This document shows positions 24,299 through 34,650 of a DNA stretch of 64,000 bases, in pieces. A model generated the notes under the pieces. The model was not told the DNA's origin and ran no database searches. It saw only the letters and a program-made list of their open reading frames with translations. A program made the translations under genes and the position numbers. This DNA comes from Dactylellina haptotyla (taxonomy: Eukaryota; Ascomycota; Orbiliomycetes; Orbiliales; Orbiliaceae): positions 186,001 through 250,000 of the forward strand of contig CM062386.1 in NCBI GenBank assembly GCA_031310005.1, given 5' to 3'. Within the stretch, counting starts at the first letter, position 1; each line of letters opens with the position of its first letter.

Positions 24299-25066
24299 CC
24301 AATATAATTTAAAAATATCCTCCTCACGCTACTATTATTATCGTAACATCTCGCTGTACGTATTAGCAATTTGATCCATCTACGGAGTACAGTAATTATA
24401 AATCTAAATGTGAAAGGTTGTTGGATATTTTGCGTTGCGGATCGGCTTATCAATTGACCTCCCCGCAACACCAGCCCACTTTCACCTGCAAACGAAAAGA
24501 ACGTCTTCGACCAGCACATTTTGCATGCATGCGCCGCAGCCCCCGCCATAGGAACCTCGATACTTCAGCCAATAGCGTCCAGACATCTCTTCAGTAGCCG
24601 CCTCTTCCCTCCTTCCGAGCCTCCTGTTCTATTATCTCTTCCCTTCGAACCGTTCAGCTGGATTGTTGAGACTTCCACCACCCTGGAAGCTCATCCCGGA
24701 CAGCAACCACCCAATATTTCGCAGCAAAAGGCGCCAACTGCCAGGCGGCACTCTCGCTCGTCTTCAACCAACATCTTCCCCGCTGCCCTCCTCTCCGAGC
24801 TCAAGGCTCAGTCGGAATCCATCAGTGCGGGACAGCAGGTGCTCGTGGCGACAGGTGGCCCACCTGCTCCCCTTTCCTCCTCTTCCTCCTCCTCTTCCGC
24901 CATCACAGCCGACGACGACGATAGCTCCACCTCGTCCGCTTTTGCTCCCTCGTACGTCGGTTTCCAGAATTCAATAGACTCATCCGTATCAACGAGCAGC
25001 AGAACACCCGGTTCTGCCCCTTATATACCCCGAAGACCTAGCACCGACCCCTCCACGACTGGCCCG
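24299..25066. other. Intergenic / possible 5' extension of phosphatase
   Basis: From 24521 to 25066 the frame of the downstream phosphatase stays open for 182 codons, beginning at an ATG, with Ser/Pro-rich content, a Ser run and an Asp run. It is either a C-rich leader that lacks stops or a translated N-terminal extension. The remaining bases are promoter-like and hold no other gene. Confidence 0.5.
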
Positions 25067-26263
25067 ATGAGTGTTGGCGAAGGCGGTTCGAGTTCCGGCG
25101 GGGGGCCGGACGAATGGTTAGAAATGGCAAAGAAGTGCAAATACCTACCAGAAAGCGATATGAAGCGACTATGCGAGCTAGTGAAGGAGTGTCTCATGGA
25201 AGGTAAGAAAAAAGATCACCTCCACGTGGGGAAAACATGGCGTCACGTGATAACTTATCATCATCATCGGTTGATCGCTTAGAATCAAATATCCAGCCTG
25301 TAAAGTCGCCCGTAACCGTCTGCGGTGACATCCACGGCCAGTTCTACGATTTGATGGAGCTGTTCAAGGTCGGTGGTGGTTTCCCGCCGGATATCAACTA
25401 CGTCTTCCTCGGCGATTTCGTCGACAGAGGATATTTCTCGCTCGAGACCTTCACATTGTTGATGTGTCTGAAAGCTAAGTACCCATCGCATATAACTCTC
25501 GTCAGAGGAAACCACGAGAGCCGGCAGATCACACAGGTCTACGGGTTCTACGAGGAGTGTCAGACCAAATACGGCAATGCCAGTGTTTGGAAGAGTTGTT
25601 GTCAGGTGTTCGACTTTTTGGCCCTGGCGGCGATCATTGATGGCAAAGTTTTGTGCGTGCACGGCGGTCTCAGTCCTGAAATTAGAACCTTGGATCAGAT
25701 CAGAGTCGTGGCCAGAGCTCAGGAGATTCCACACGAGGGGGCTTTCTGTGATTTGGTTTGGAGTGATCCGGAAGGTAGGCTGAAGATATCTAAGGGAAGA
25801 CAAGGAGTACAGATGCTGACGGGCGTATAGATGTTGATACCTGGGCGGTCTCACCGAGAGGTGCTGGTTGGCTGTTCGGCGACAAGGTGGCTTCGGAGGT
25901 ATGATCCCGCCTCCTGCGCATTAATTTCGAAGTATAGTACTAACAATCCGTGATAGTTTAATCACGTTAATAACCTGACACTGATTGCGAGAGCGCATCA
26001 GCTTGTCAATGAGGGCTACAAAGTAAGACAAACTCATCAGTATCCATTTGAACTTTACACTAATCATATATTAGTATCACTTCAAAAACGCAGTTGTAAC
26101 AGTCTGGTCGGCACCTAATTATTGCTACAGATGTGGTAATGTCGCCAGTATAATGCAAGTAAAAGAAGATTTACAGCCGGAGTTCAAGATATTTAGAGCC
26201 GTCCCCGACGACCAGCGAGCAGTGCCACCTGGACGAAGTGGCAGAGGTGAATATTTCTTGTAG
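25067..26263 (+). CDS. sitA: PP6/Sit4-type Ser/Thr protein phosphatase catalytic subunit
   Basis: Five exons: 25067-25202, 25283-25774, 25831-25898, 25957-26022, 26075-26263, giving 316 residues (yeast Sit4 311, human PP6 305). The PPP metal-site motifs are all present: GDIHG at 60-64, GDFVDRG at 89-95 and GNHES at 121-125, then HGGLSPE and the RAHQLV and [11 protein letters not shown] blocks. The tail ends GEYFL, matching the YFL terminus that is methylated in PP2A-like enzymes. The opening [15 protein letters not shown] and the segment [14 protein letters not shown] point to PP6/Sit4 rather than PP2A or PP4. It dephosphorylates Ser/Thr with SAP-type partners in G1/S control, TOR signalling and wall integrity (family knowledge). 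Intron 3 has a good TACTAAC branch site. The start is uncertain because the frame is open back to 24521; neither ATG has a strong context. Confidence 0.95.
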
Positions 26264-26560
26264 AAGATTTATGTACTTTTGTTTGGTGTGTGTTTCTCTA
26301 GAGGTTACGACCCCTGGTAGCGTTTGGCCCTCCCCTGATGTTGAGCATTTTTAGTGTGTACAAAGCATTTTATACCAGCGATATTTTGCTTTTCTTTTGC
26401 TTCCTCTAAACTGTCAAAAGCAAAGGACTAGACTTGTGACCATATATAGAACTATAGTGGTAAGTTTAATGAATTTACGGATCAATTATGAGTTAGACTT
26501 GAACATTTTATTCTGTGACGCTAAATATAAAGATATCAAAACAGTTGGTAAGAAAAAGGA

Positions 26561-27331
26561 CTACCAATCCGAAAGGAATCCTTTCCCATCTAGTTTCCAG
26601 ATACTATCGATCACGGAACCCTGAGGCCCACTCGCTGCCAGAAGAACTCCCAAGAAGACACCGACTAACAGGCAGCCCAGATACCCCCACATTCTCGCGA
26701 CTACAACCCAGGTTTCGACAATCTTGGTCCACTCTCCTTTCCTCTTCCTAGCATTTCTCAGACCAGGAAGACCGTCCAAACTCCTCACGTTGTTCTTTAC
26801 TTGATATTCTTCCAACTTGCCATCATCCACCTGCTTCTGCCCCCAAAAGTTCAACGTACTCCTATCCTCCCACTTCCCTTCGAGGAACAACGGAACACCG
26901 TACCCACAGGACGTTTGAACCTTGAATATATCGCAGTAGATGATAGCTCGAGCTGTTGGCATCCCAACTCCGTTACTGGTTTCCCCACTCCCCAGACTGC
27001 TGATTAGGAGATTATATTCTGCGGTTCCACGCTCCACCACACGACCTCTGCAGAAGAGGCGCATGATTCGAGGCACCTGGTCGAAGGAGGTGAACATTAT
27101 GGTGATGCGACCGTTTTCATAGAGATGAGAGATGGTTTCGCAGCCAGAGCCCGTGGAGTCGAGATATAGTAAGGTGTTAGGGTTGGGTATTGCGAGAGAG
27201 GAAGTAGGGAGACCCTTGGGGGAGATGTTTATGTGGTCGCCGTTTAAGGGGGCCGTGGCGGTGAAGAAGAGGGGCTGGGATAGGGCCCAAGTTTGGAGGT
27301 TCGGGAGGAGAGAAGGGTAGAATTTAGGCAT
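26561..27331 (-). CDS. PNPOx-like flavin split-barrel protein with C-terminal membrane segment
   Basis: 256 residues, one exon. The N-terminal two thirds matches the fungal pyridoxamine-5'-phosphate-oxidase-like family: MPKFYPSL start, FFTATAPL, HINISPKG, LLYLDSTGSG, ENGRITIMF and a CRGRVVERG strand. These build an FMN/F420-type split barrel and probably bind a flavin. Few fungal members have a proven reaction, so true vitamin B6 oxidase activity should not be assumed. The C-terminus adds a Lys/Arg-rich linker (about 185-202) and one hydrophobic helix (about 207-231), suggesting membrane tethering. The gene is convergent with the phosphatase, whose stop lies about 300 bp away. Confidence 0.85.
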   Translation of the reverse strand: MPKFYPSLLPNLQTWALSQPLFFTATAPLNGDHINISPKGLPTSSLAIPNPNTLLYLDSTGSGCETISHLYENGRITIMFTSFDQVPRIMRLFCRGRVVERGTAEYNLLISSLGSGETSNGVGMPTARAIIYCDIFKVQTSCGYGVPLFLEGKWEDRSTLNFWGQKQVDDGKLEEYQVKNNVRSLDGLPGLRNARKRKGEWTKIVETWVVVARMWGYLGCLLVGVFLGVLLAASGPQGSVIDSIWKLDGKGFLSDW

Positions 27332-28185
27332 CTTTTTCAGTATATAAATTTATTAACAGGGAATAAATTATAAAGGTTTGAAGTTGTTCAATTGAGAGAT
27401 CTACCGCGTAATAAATACGACGAATAGAGTTATAATCTCAGTAGATTTTGTCGAGAAATTAAGACCCAATAAAACTGGGTTAATTGACGGGAAACCCGTA
27501 GGATTCAAAAGCGACAATGTACTTTTATATATAAGCTTGCCGCCACCCCGGAAGTATACGATAGAGATATCGTCCTGTTTATTTTAACTTTATAAATTTA
27601 AGGTAGGAAAGAGATAACGGATGAGTCAATGTTCCTCTTGTTGCAGATTCTGTGTTGGCCTGGAGTCCGCGGTTCATCCGGAAGGAGGTTCTTAACGATA
27701 CGAAGGGACTGGAGATAGCCGAATATGGACGGCGGAGAGCGATGACCTCCCAATTTATAATTATAACCTGCCAGATGCGCAGGGAAACATCCATCAGAGA
27801 CATATGACTACCATTCTTCCGATCGGAGGGTTACTAGCGTCCCCGCATACGATTAGCTAATATTTACACGGGATATACATTATGATATAATATCAAGCAT
27901 ACATATCTGCCTACGAACTTACGAGGACGCACAGGTACTTTGACTTCTGTATATCGTATCCACAAACATTACATACCCATAAAGCTCTGTATGCTATCAA
28001 CAATTGATACGAAATATTCCGTGTAGCCGTGTTCTAAGCTGTGTGGGTGTGGCATAAAATGTGTTGCCCGATAGGTCAACCTCATCCCGCTTCGCCCAGC
28101 GCTGCCTCGTCGCCTTCGTCTTGAACTCAACCTCATCTCCAAACCCTCCTCCCTACGCCACCGATCCCGCGAGATACCTCCCGCA
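27332..28185. other. Intergenic region (divergent promoters)
   Basis: Lies between the start codons of the divergent PNPOx-like and UPF3 genes. A+T-rich near the left end, C-rich just before UPF3. No gene supported. Confidence 0.6.
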
Positions 28186-30202
28186 ATGGCGACTCCGGGC
28201 CTCATCAAGATCAAGACCCGCGGCAAGGGTAATATAACTTCCGTCCAGCCGACTATTGCGACTCCTGTTGCGGCCCCTCAACCACCACCAGCCGCGCCAA
28301 CTCCGACCACCCAAGCTATCACCACCGCTGCCGCTGCCACTCCAGCTCCAGCTCCTGCCCCGCCGGCGCCCAAGCTCAAGATTGTTATCCGTCACCTCCC
28401 GGCGTCTATGACAGAGCAAGAGTACAATGTCCTGACAGCCGACTTTATCAATAAAGACACCGTCGAATGGTCGTCGTTTACAGCCGGCAAGGTCCCACAG
28501 GAGTACGGCCACCCAGGTTCAAAAAAGTTTCCATGTGTCGATAGCTGACTTGGAGTTATCTACTTGAATATGTCACGAGAATAATAGTCGCAACAAGTCA
28601 ACCACTTACTCCATCGCATACGCTAGAGCGAGAACCATGGAAACATTAATCCAGATCAAAGTTGGCCTGAACGGGAAACCACTGATCGATTCGCGCGGAC
28701 AAGAGTCCCGTGTCCAAGTCGAATTCGCACCTTTCCAGAAGATCCCTAGAACTCGAGGCCGACTACGCCACGACGCTAGAAGTGGCACCATCGACACCGA
28801 TCCAGAATTCATCTCTTTCCTGGAGAATCTGAAACACACAGGTCCCAATTCTGGAACAAATGCAGCGCCCAGGGCGGAAGGGGACGCCGCTGAAAAGACC
28901 ACGGAGGACGACCAGAAAATTTACCGCGACCCGTTGGCTGTTCCTATGTACCCCTACGACGCACCCATCTTCGAACCCGGCACCAAGATTACGACTACAC
29001 CTCTGGTCGAGTTCATCAAACAGCAGAAACTAAACCCGAAGATTAAGGATAAGGGTAAAGGCAAGGCTGCTACCTTGGCTGCTGCGGAGGAAGATGACAC
29101 CAAGTCTACCACTTCGTCCGGTGGTAAGAAGAGAGAACGAGATAGGAAACGCCGACGTGATAAGGAGAAGGAGAAAGAGAAGGAAAAGGAGAAAGAGAAG
29201 GCTTCCTCTGCAGCTTCCGGGTCGTCTGGTGATAAAGGGAAGAAAGCGGATAAAAGATCTTCATCACAATCGACAGCGGCTTCAACCTCGGGTACAGCTT
29301 CCAGTAAAGCTAGCGAACCACCAGCAAAGCTTTCAAGACGAGAGCGAGGAAATGCGGGACTTGCAGCTGCAGCGATATTACAAAGAGACTTAGGAATTAC
29401 TACAGGGGGGAGAGGGAGGAGAAATAAGGGTAATACTGAGACGACTGGTGACCAAAAGCCGGCAGCGCAAGCTGCCGCTCCTGCTCCGACACAAGCTCCC
29501 GCTACTCCAGCAAGCTTGAGTGCTCAAACCAATTCACAGCCGGCGGCTCAGAAAGACACCAAACTAGCACAAGATGGGGCCGCAACTGCGAAGAGCGAAG
29601 GAGGCGGTCGAAGACAGAGAAATAGAAATAGAGACAAGCGAAAAGAAGAGACCCCGGCTTCACCTGCTACCAGCGCAGCTCCTACCCAATTAAGCAGCTC
29701 AGAGACACCGAGTTCTGAACAAACCGCCACATCTACAAGCCAATCTAATTCTACACCCTCCCCTTCACAACCCGCCGCCCAGACAAATCGTGGTCGGGGT
29801 GGTAGGAACAGAGACAGAGGGGGGCGAGGTGGTGGTGGTGGTGGTGGCCAGAACCGACAGGCCGCACAAGCAAATACACCCGCTCAGCCAACCGCCTCAA
29901 ATGAACAAGCAGCATCTGCAAACGTAACAACCCAAGCATCTGCTCAAACTCCGGCGAGCAGCTCGGCAACCACTATTCCTACAGGCCCTAAGAGCATGCA
30001 AAGTCCACCCACTGGCCCCGCAAATCAAGGACAGCACCATGGTAATAGAGGAAGGGGACGCGGATTTGGACCTTTCGGCCCATTTGGCCCAAGAGGTGGT
30101 AGAGGGCGAGGGTTTGGACGAGGAGGAGGCGGAGGAGGTGGAGGAGGCGGTGGAGGCAATTCGAATGCCACCCCAGCAGCAGCTCCCCCTGCTGGAAATT
30201 AA
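28186..30202 (+). CDS. upf3: UPF3-like nonsense-mediated decay factor
   Basis: Two exons, most likely 28186-28526 and 28588-30202, giving 651 residues. An Ala/Pro-rich leader (to about 62) precedes the Smg4/UPF3 RNP-type domain, starting KLKIVIRHLP (63-72) and continuing through exon 2 to VEFAPFQKIP near residue 160. UPF3 bridges UPF2 and, in many eukaryotes, the exon junction complex to trigger decay of messages with premature stops. The rest is low complexity: alternating Lys/Glu near 330, Ala/Gln/Thr/Pro stretches, then Arg/Gly-rich RGG-type segments and a long Gly run near the C-terminus, probably RNA-binding. The donor GTTTCC is unusual; TGT|GTCGAT joined to 28598 also keeps frame. The ATG context (CGCAATGG) is good. 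Confidence 0.88.
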
Positions 30203-30560
30203 TAAGGCGCCTGTGCTTTTATTACTTTTAAGCCCTGTCCTGAAGGATAATATGTGCTTTCTCATACAAGTAACATGTACATCATATGGTTCCTAGCTAT
30301 GATATGATACCCCCCCTCACATACACCTCTTCCCGTCCTAAAGGAGCCTTCTCGGTGGTGAATCGGCTAAGCTGCACCACCAGTTCCCGTCCGGGACATA
30401 TAAGTACCGTAGAGTTAAAGAAATGGGGAAGAAAATGGAGGGTGAACGTGACGAGAACAAACACGCTAGAAAAACTCACACAGTCTACCCAGCAAGCTGC
30501 CTCGTGGTATCCACATCGTACAAATACAAAAAAGGCTCAGTTTGGCGCAGGTAGAGCGAT
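30203..30560. other. Convergent intergenic spacer
   Basis: Short spacer between the UPF3 and Tma46 stop codons; should hold both 3' ends. No gene seen. Confidence 0.6.
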
Positions 30561-31941
30561 TCAGTCCAGAGATCCGCCTGCTTTTATTCTCTCGGCTTCC
30601 TGTTCTTCCTCCAGAGCTTCCGTCTCCCTTCGTAGCTGATCCAAATCCCACAAATCCGCTCTTCCTTTACCCTTACTTTCCACCTCTTCCTCGCTGCTCT
30701 CCGCCTCACTGTCGTCGTCCTGGAATCCGCCCTTCTCAAACAGTTCCTTACCGGTCTCTTCTTTCCTCCGCCGTAGCTCTTCTTCGGCAGCCTTCTTGCT
30801 CTGTCTCTCCTCCTTCCACTTCTTGAATGTTTCTTCGGTGACCGGCGTTAGGGTGCCGGTCAATTTGTGTCGTTCGGTTTCCAAAAAGTCTTCGAGGGTG
30901 AGTGTTCGGTTGGGGTTCTTCTCCAGCTCTTCCTTCTCGGCCGCACGCTGGGCTGAAGTTTTCACGACGAAACCTGGGGGTAGAACGTGTCTGTATTTAC
31001 ATTGATCACCGCCACCGGGACCTGATTTTTATATATAGAAAAACTTTTGTTAGTGATACTATATCTTTTCGGATGGGAAATTTTGAAAGGGGGTTCTGCA
31101 TACAAGTCCAAAACCAGCCGTATTTGCCCTCCTCGATAGCCTGAATAAAGTATCTGCATACAATGTCTGTTGTGGTCTTCGGGTTGCCGTGTTTTGACAG
31201 AACGACCTCTCGCAACTTCTCCTCGTCCCAGTTTTCGGATGTTTCTTGCTTGGCGTCAGCAGCTCCAGACGACCCCTCGCCGTTGTCGTAGAGAGATCGT
31301 TTTTCGGTTTTACGTTCGATAGCCAGGTCGTGTGAGAATTTACATTTCTTCCCTGTTCCCCCCCAGTCCTCTCAGCAACAAGGTTCCAGATATAGATCAA
31401 AAGAAATATACAAGCCGACAAGTATAGTGGGGATATGCATACCCTTCTCGCAAGTGCCCTGCTTGAAAAACACGCAGACAACAGATTTGGGATCCACGCC
31501 GAACGGGATCTTCTGCACCTGCAGAGGCTTAAATAGGGCGGCAGCCTCCTTCTTGGCGTCCTCGGCCGCCTTCTTCTCGGCCGCGCGGGCAGCCTTCTCA
31601 GCTGCTTTCCGCTTCTCTTCCGGCGAGACGCCATTTGTAGCTTGCGATTCTATCTGCTTGATAGTTCTTTGTGCTTTCCCGCCTTTTTTCTGTAAGGTAA
31701 TGAGGTACGGTATTAGAAAATTTGCGTGCTTTGTGTGTGTATGTATATGTTTTTTTATCGAGCTGAGGGTCGGGGAGGGCGAAAGTTGGGGAGAGGTACG
31801 TTTTTCATGCCGAAAGTCTGTGGATTCGAGGTATTTGTTAGCTCGAGATCGTGTACAGGTTCTTATTTAAGGATCGTAGGCTACCTTATCCTCCACGCTC
31901 TTCTGGGCCTTCTTGTTGGCCTCGGCCTTTTTTGGCGGCAT
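30561..31941 (-). CDS. tma46: Tma46/DFRP1-like CCCH zinc-finger translation factor
   Basis: Five exons on the minus strand: 31885-31941, 31800-31817, 31443-31689, 31104-31352, 30561-31021, giving 343 residues. The N-terminus [11 protein letters not shown] followed by TFGMKNKKG matches Tma46/ZC3H15. Two CCCH fingers are visible: C-x7-C-x5-C-x3-H ([19 protein letters not shown]) and C-x17-C-x6-C-x3-H ending [12 protein letters not shown]. The C-terminal half holds the DFRP segment ([15 protein letters not shown], then a Lys/Glu-rich helix and [10 protein letters not shown]), which in relatives binds and stabilises the GTPase Rbg1/DRG1 on translating ribosomes. Exon 2 is only 18 nt (TFGMKN) with AG before it and GTAC after it. 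All junctions keep frame. Cytoplasmic, ribosome-associated by homology. Confidence 0.93.
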
Positions 31942-32479
31942 GATGGCAATAATATGTGCTGCAGCTCGCTGCTGTCCTGGTCTTGTCTTGTGGGGGATTT
32001 GAGGGTTCGGTTCGAGGCCGGGGTGCCAGATATATATTGCTGATTGAGCTCGGAGAGTGGTCTACAGCTAGGTACTGGAGTCGGTGCTATCGAATTCGGC
32101 GGGTCGAGGCCGGATAATCGAGTGTCGTGAAGGTCGAGCAGGGTGGAAAACTGGAAGTGCAGTTGTGGTTTGGTTGTGGAGGCGAGTCACAAAGTCAGAA
32201 TTTCATTTAAAACCGGGAAACTGCCAAATACGGTTTAGTTTGGCTGTATTTCCTATTCAGGCAATTTTGATCGCGCAGCAGTCAACACACGGCAATTGGC
32301 TACACGTCAACCACTTCGTCCTCCCCAACATCAATCCAAACTTCGACGACTATATCAATCGGTCCAGATACCCTCCCGCTGAGATATAACCTCCGTCCGA
32401 TACGGATTGAAGTCAGCATACGGCCTATCAGCTACTGTCTATACCGCCCCAAGTCACCCGCTCCTAAAGCACCGCCGAA
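31942..32479. other. Divergent promoter region
   Basis: Separates the Tma46 and Ost4 start codons, so both promoters should lie here. No gene seen. Confidence 0.6.
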
Positions 32480-32599
32480 ATGATCACCGACGTCGAGCTC
32501 AACTCCCTGACCATCTTCCTCGGAAGCATCATGATGGGTCTCATCGTGCTATACCACTTCCTCTCCGTCAACGCCGGAGCCAACCATCGATTGGAATAG
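32480..32599 (+). CDS. ost4: Oligosaccharyltransferase subunit Ost4
   Basis: Tiny complete gene of 39 residues, one exon. The product starts MITDVELNSLTIFLG and continues SIMMGLIVLYHFL; yeast Ost4 (36 residues) starts MISDEQLNSLAI and has MMTLIVIYH at the same place. One transmembrane helix spans about residues 10-28, with a short polar tail NAGANHRLE. Ost4 holds the Stt3 catalytic subunit to Ost3/Ost6 in the endoplasmic reticulum complex that transfers glycan to Asn-x-Ser/Thr. The start has a good context (CCGAAATGA). Length, helix position and sequence agree well; easily missed because of its size. Confidence 0.92.
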   Translation: MITDVELNSLTIFLGSIMMGLIVLYHFLSVNAGANHRLE

Positions 32600-33172
32600 A
32601 CGAGAATGAAATGAAGGAAACCAATAACTCGTTTTCGGCTTGAAAGGGATAATCCTCGGAGTGGTGAGCATGTGTATGGGCTGCTTATACGAACAGCGGA
32701 GGCAACCAGCTAATACTTGGTAATCGCTTAGTCGAACACTTTTCTTCGAATATTACGTGGAAAATTTGAAGCTGCATTTACTTATATCAGGAGAGGGCCA
32801 CCAATTGTATAATTCTACCCGAAGAAAAGTTGTGTCTCTCGAGCAAGCATCTATAATGTTTATTTTAACTTGGGCGCTTTGAGGAACGGAATAATTGAAT
32901 TGAACCTGAATACTTCGGACTCTCAAAGTGGTATCCAGCTATGGAACGATTTTTTTAATTTGCATATAATTCGAACAATCCGAGAAAGCCAGTACAGAAG
33001 CATTTACGCAATAAACTCAAATTTACGATCTGACTTGTAAACAGACTGGTTCAAAACTTGATCGGTTCTACCCCATACAGAAAACTCTCCTCCAGCCCGG
33101 AGATTTCCGCCTCCTACACTATCACCATAAATTTAGATCACCCATGTCCAGACTCTGAAATACGAGAGCTCA
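32600..33172. other. Convergent intergenic spacer
   Basis: Between the Ost4 stop and the stop of the minus-strand Met-rich gene; A+T-rich, no gene seen. Confidence 0.6.
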
Positions 33173-34650
33173 CTACATCTCCATAGGCATTGAATAGTCC
33201 CATGTACAATCCTTCGCATCTGGATTATCGCATTCGTCTCCTTGGAAATTTTGCTCAAGTTTACACTTAGCTCCCTTGGCAGTTGAATCAATTGCGAGAG
33301 CCCACCTCATCATCTCATTCACCACAATACCCACAACAGTATCATTCTTCCTGCCCAATTTCATCATCTCCATATCCATATGATCTCGGCCGCCCATGCC
33401 GTTACCTTCCATATGGTTCTGATAGACCTTGATGTCCTTGTTGTGTTTGTGATTGCCAGACTTGTATTTTTTCTTCTCATCTTTGCCTTCTTTAGCTTGC
33501 TTCTCGTCTTTGCCGTCTTTGTGCTCGTGGTTATCACGGCGCGCCATATTGACCTCGGTAGCCATGGGAGTGATCGAGGAGAGTGTCTTCTTCTTATTCC
33601 CTGGCATCCTGTATTCGTCCTTACCATGCCCCATCATACCTTTCTCCATCATCCATCTCCCACAGCCGTTCATGACCGGCATATCGAGATTCAACATCCC
33701 CATGACGTTATCGGTCATGTATTCTGGATGCCACATATCCAATAGCTTCATAAGTATCATTTGCACATCGCTGCCTTCAAACATGACGCCCGCGGTCTTT
33801 TCTTTAAAGTTACAGAGCTTCAAGATCCCGTAGTTTCCGATGCAACCGACTTGGTGGCACCCGTGCATGTTGATTTCCGGGTACTGATTCATCTTGGCCT
33901 CAGAGATGTATTGCATCAAATCGTCAAAGCTGGCTCCGGACATTTTCTCGGCCATCATATTCATGCACTTGATCTCTACGTCACGCAATGGACCGAGCCT
34001 GGACGTGAAATTACCACTGATTTCCGATGGCGGCATTTCGGTCGAGGGCTGCTGCGATTTCTTCGGTGCATTCGCCGTCCGCGTCTATGAGGTATCCTTT
34101 ATTTCAGCCTGTTTTGTGCGAATAACTTTCCGTGTTTGAAGAAGAATAAAAAGAATAACTTACAAATTCAACCGAGTCCGTAGTCATCATCGCGGTGTCA
34201 TCAGTACTCATCATGGTTTCGGTGGCCATCGAAGTCATCGAAGTCATCGTAGCCATAGTGGTGGGCATATTTCCCATGTCCATCATGGTGGTATCGGTCA
34301 TTTCCATACCTCCAAAATCAAAAGAATCAGTCGGAGTACCCTCAAACGCCTGGACTGTGGGGTCGTAAGAGCCCGTGGTGTGAGTTGTGGTCTTACTCAT
34401 TTGCATTGAAGTTTCAGAGGTAGTCTTTACAGAGTGCGATACAGCAGAAGTGGTATTATAATAACGGTTAGTATGTCTCTGCAATTTTCTTTTGTATGAG
34501 TGTTTCTAGAAGTCTTATCCTTTTGCTTTTGGGCCATATTCTGACCCGCTGGGTATTCCATATAGAGAAGCTTACCATTGTGGTTTCCGCGAAGGCGTGG
34601 ACCGCCAGGGCTACCATCGCGAACGCGGTGATCTTGGACATGCCTTGCAT
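33173..34650 (-). CDS. Methionine-rich secreted protein, unknown function
   Basis: Three exons: 34576-34650, 34164-34478, 33173-34084 (introns of 97 and 79 nt with GTAAGC and GTAAGT donors, phase 0), giving 433 residues. Exon 1 is almost exactly a signal peptide (MQGMSKITAFAMVALAVHAFA). Exon 2 is a Thr/Ser/Met linker with many M-x-M and MM pairs (MEMTDTTMMDMGNM, TMATMTSMTSMAT). Exon 3 has eight cysteines, including GCHQVGCIGNYGILKLC, then a Lys/His/Asp/Glu-rich insert (about 300-350) and a Met-rich end (DHMDMEMMK, SMPMEM). By eye about 55 of 433 residues are Met, several times the usual share. The Cys-containing block resembles small disulfide-rich domains of fungal secreted proteins, but I do not recognise a family. 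Metal binding or oxidant buffering is possible (inference only). Confidence 0.85.
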
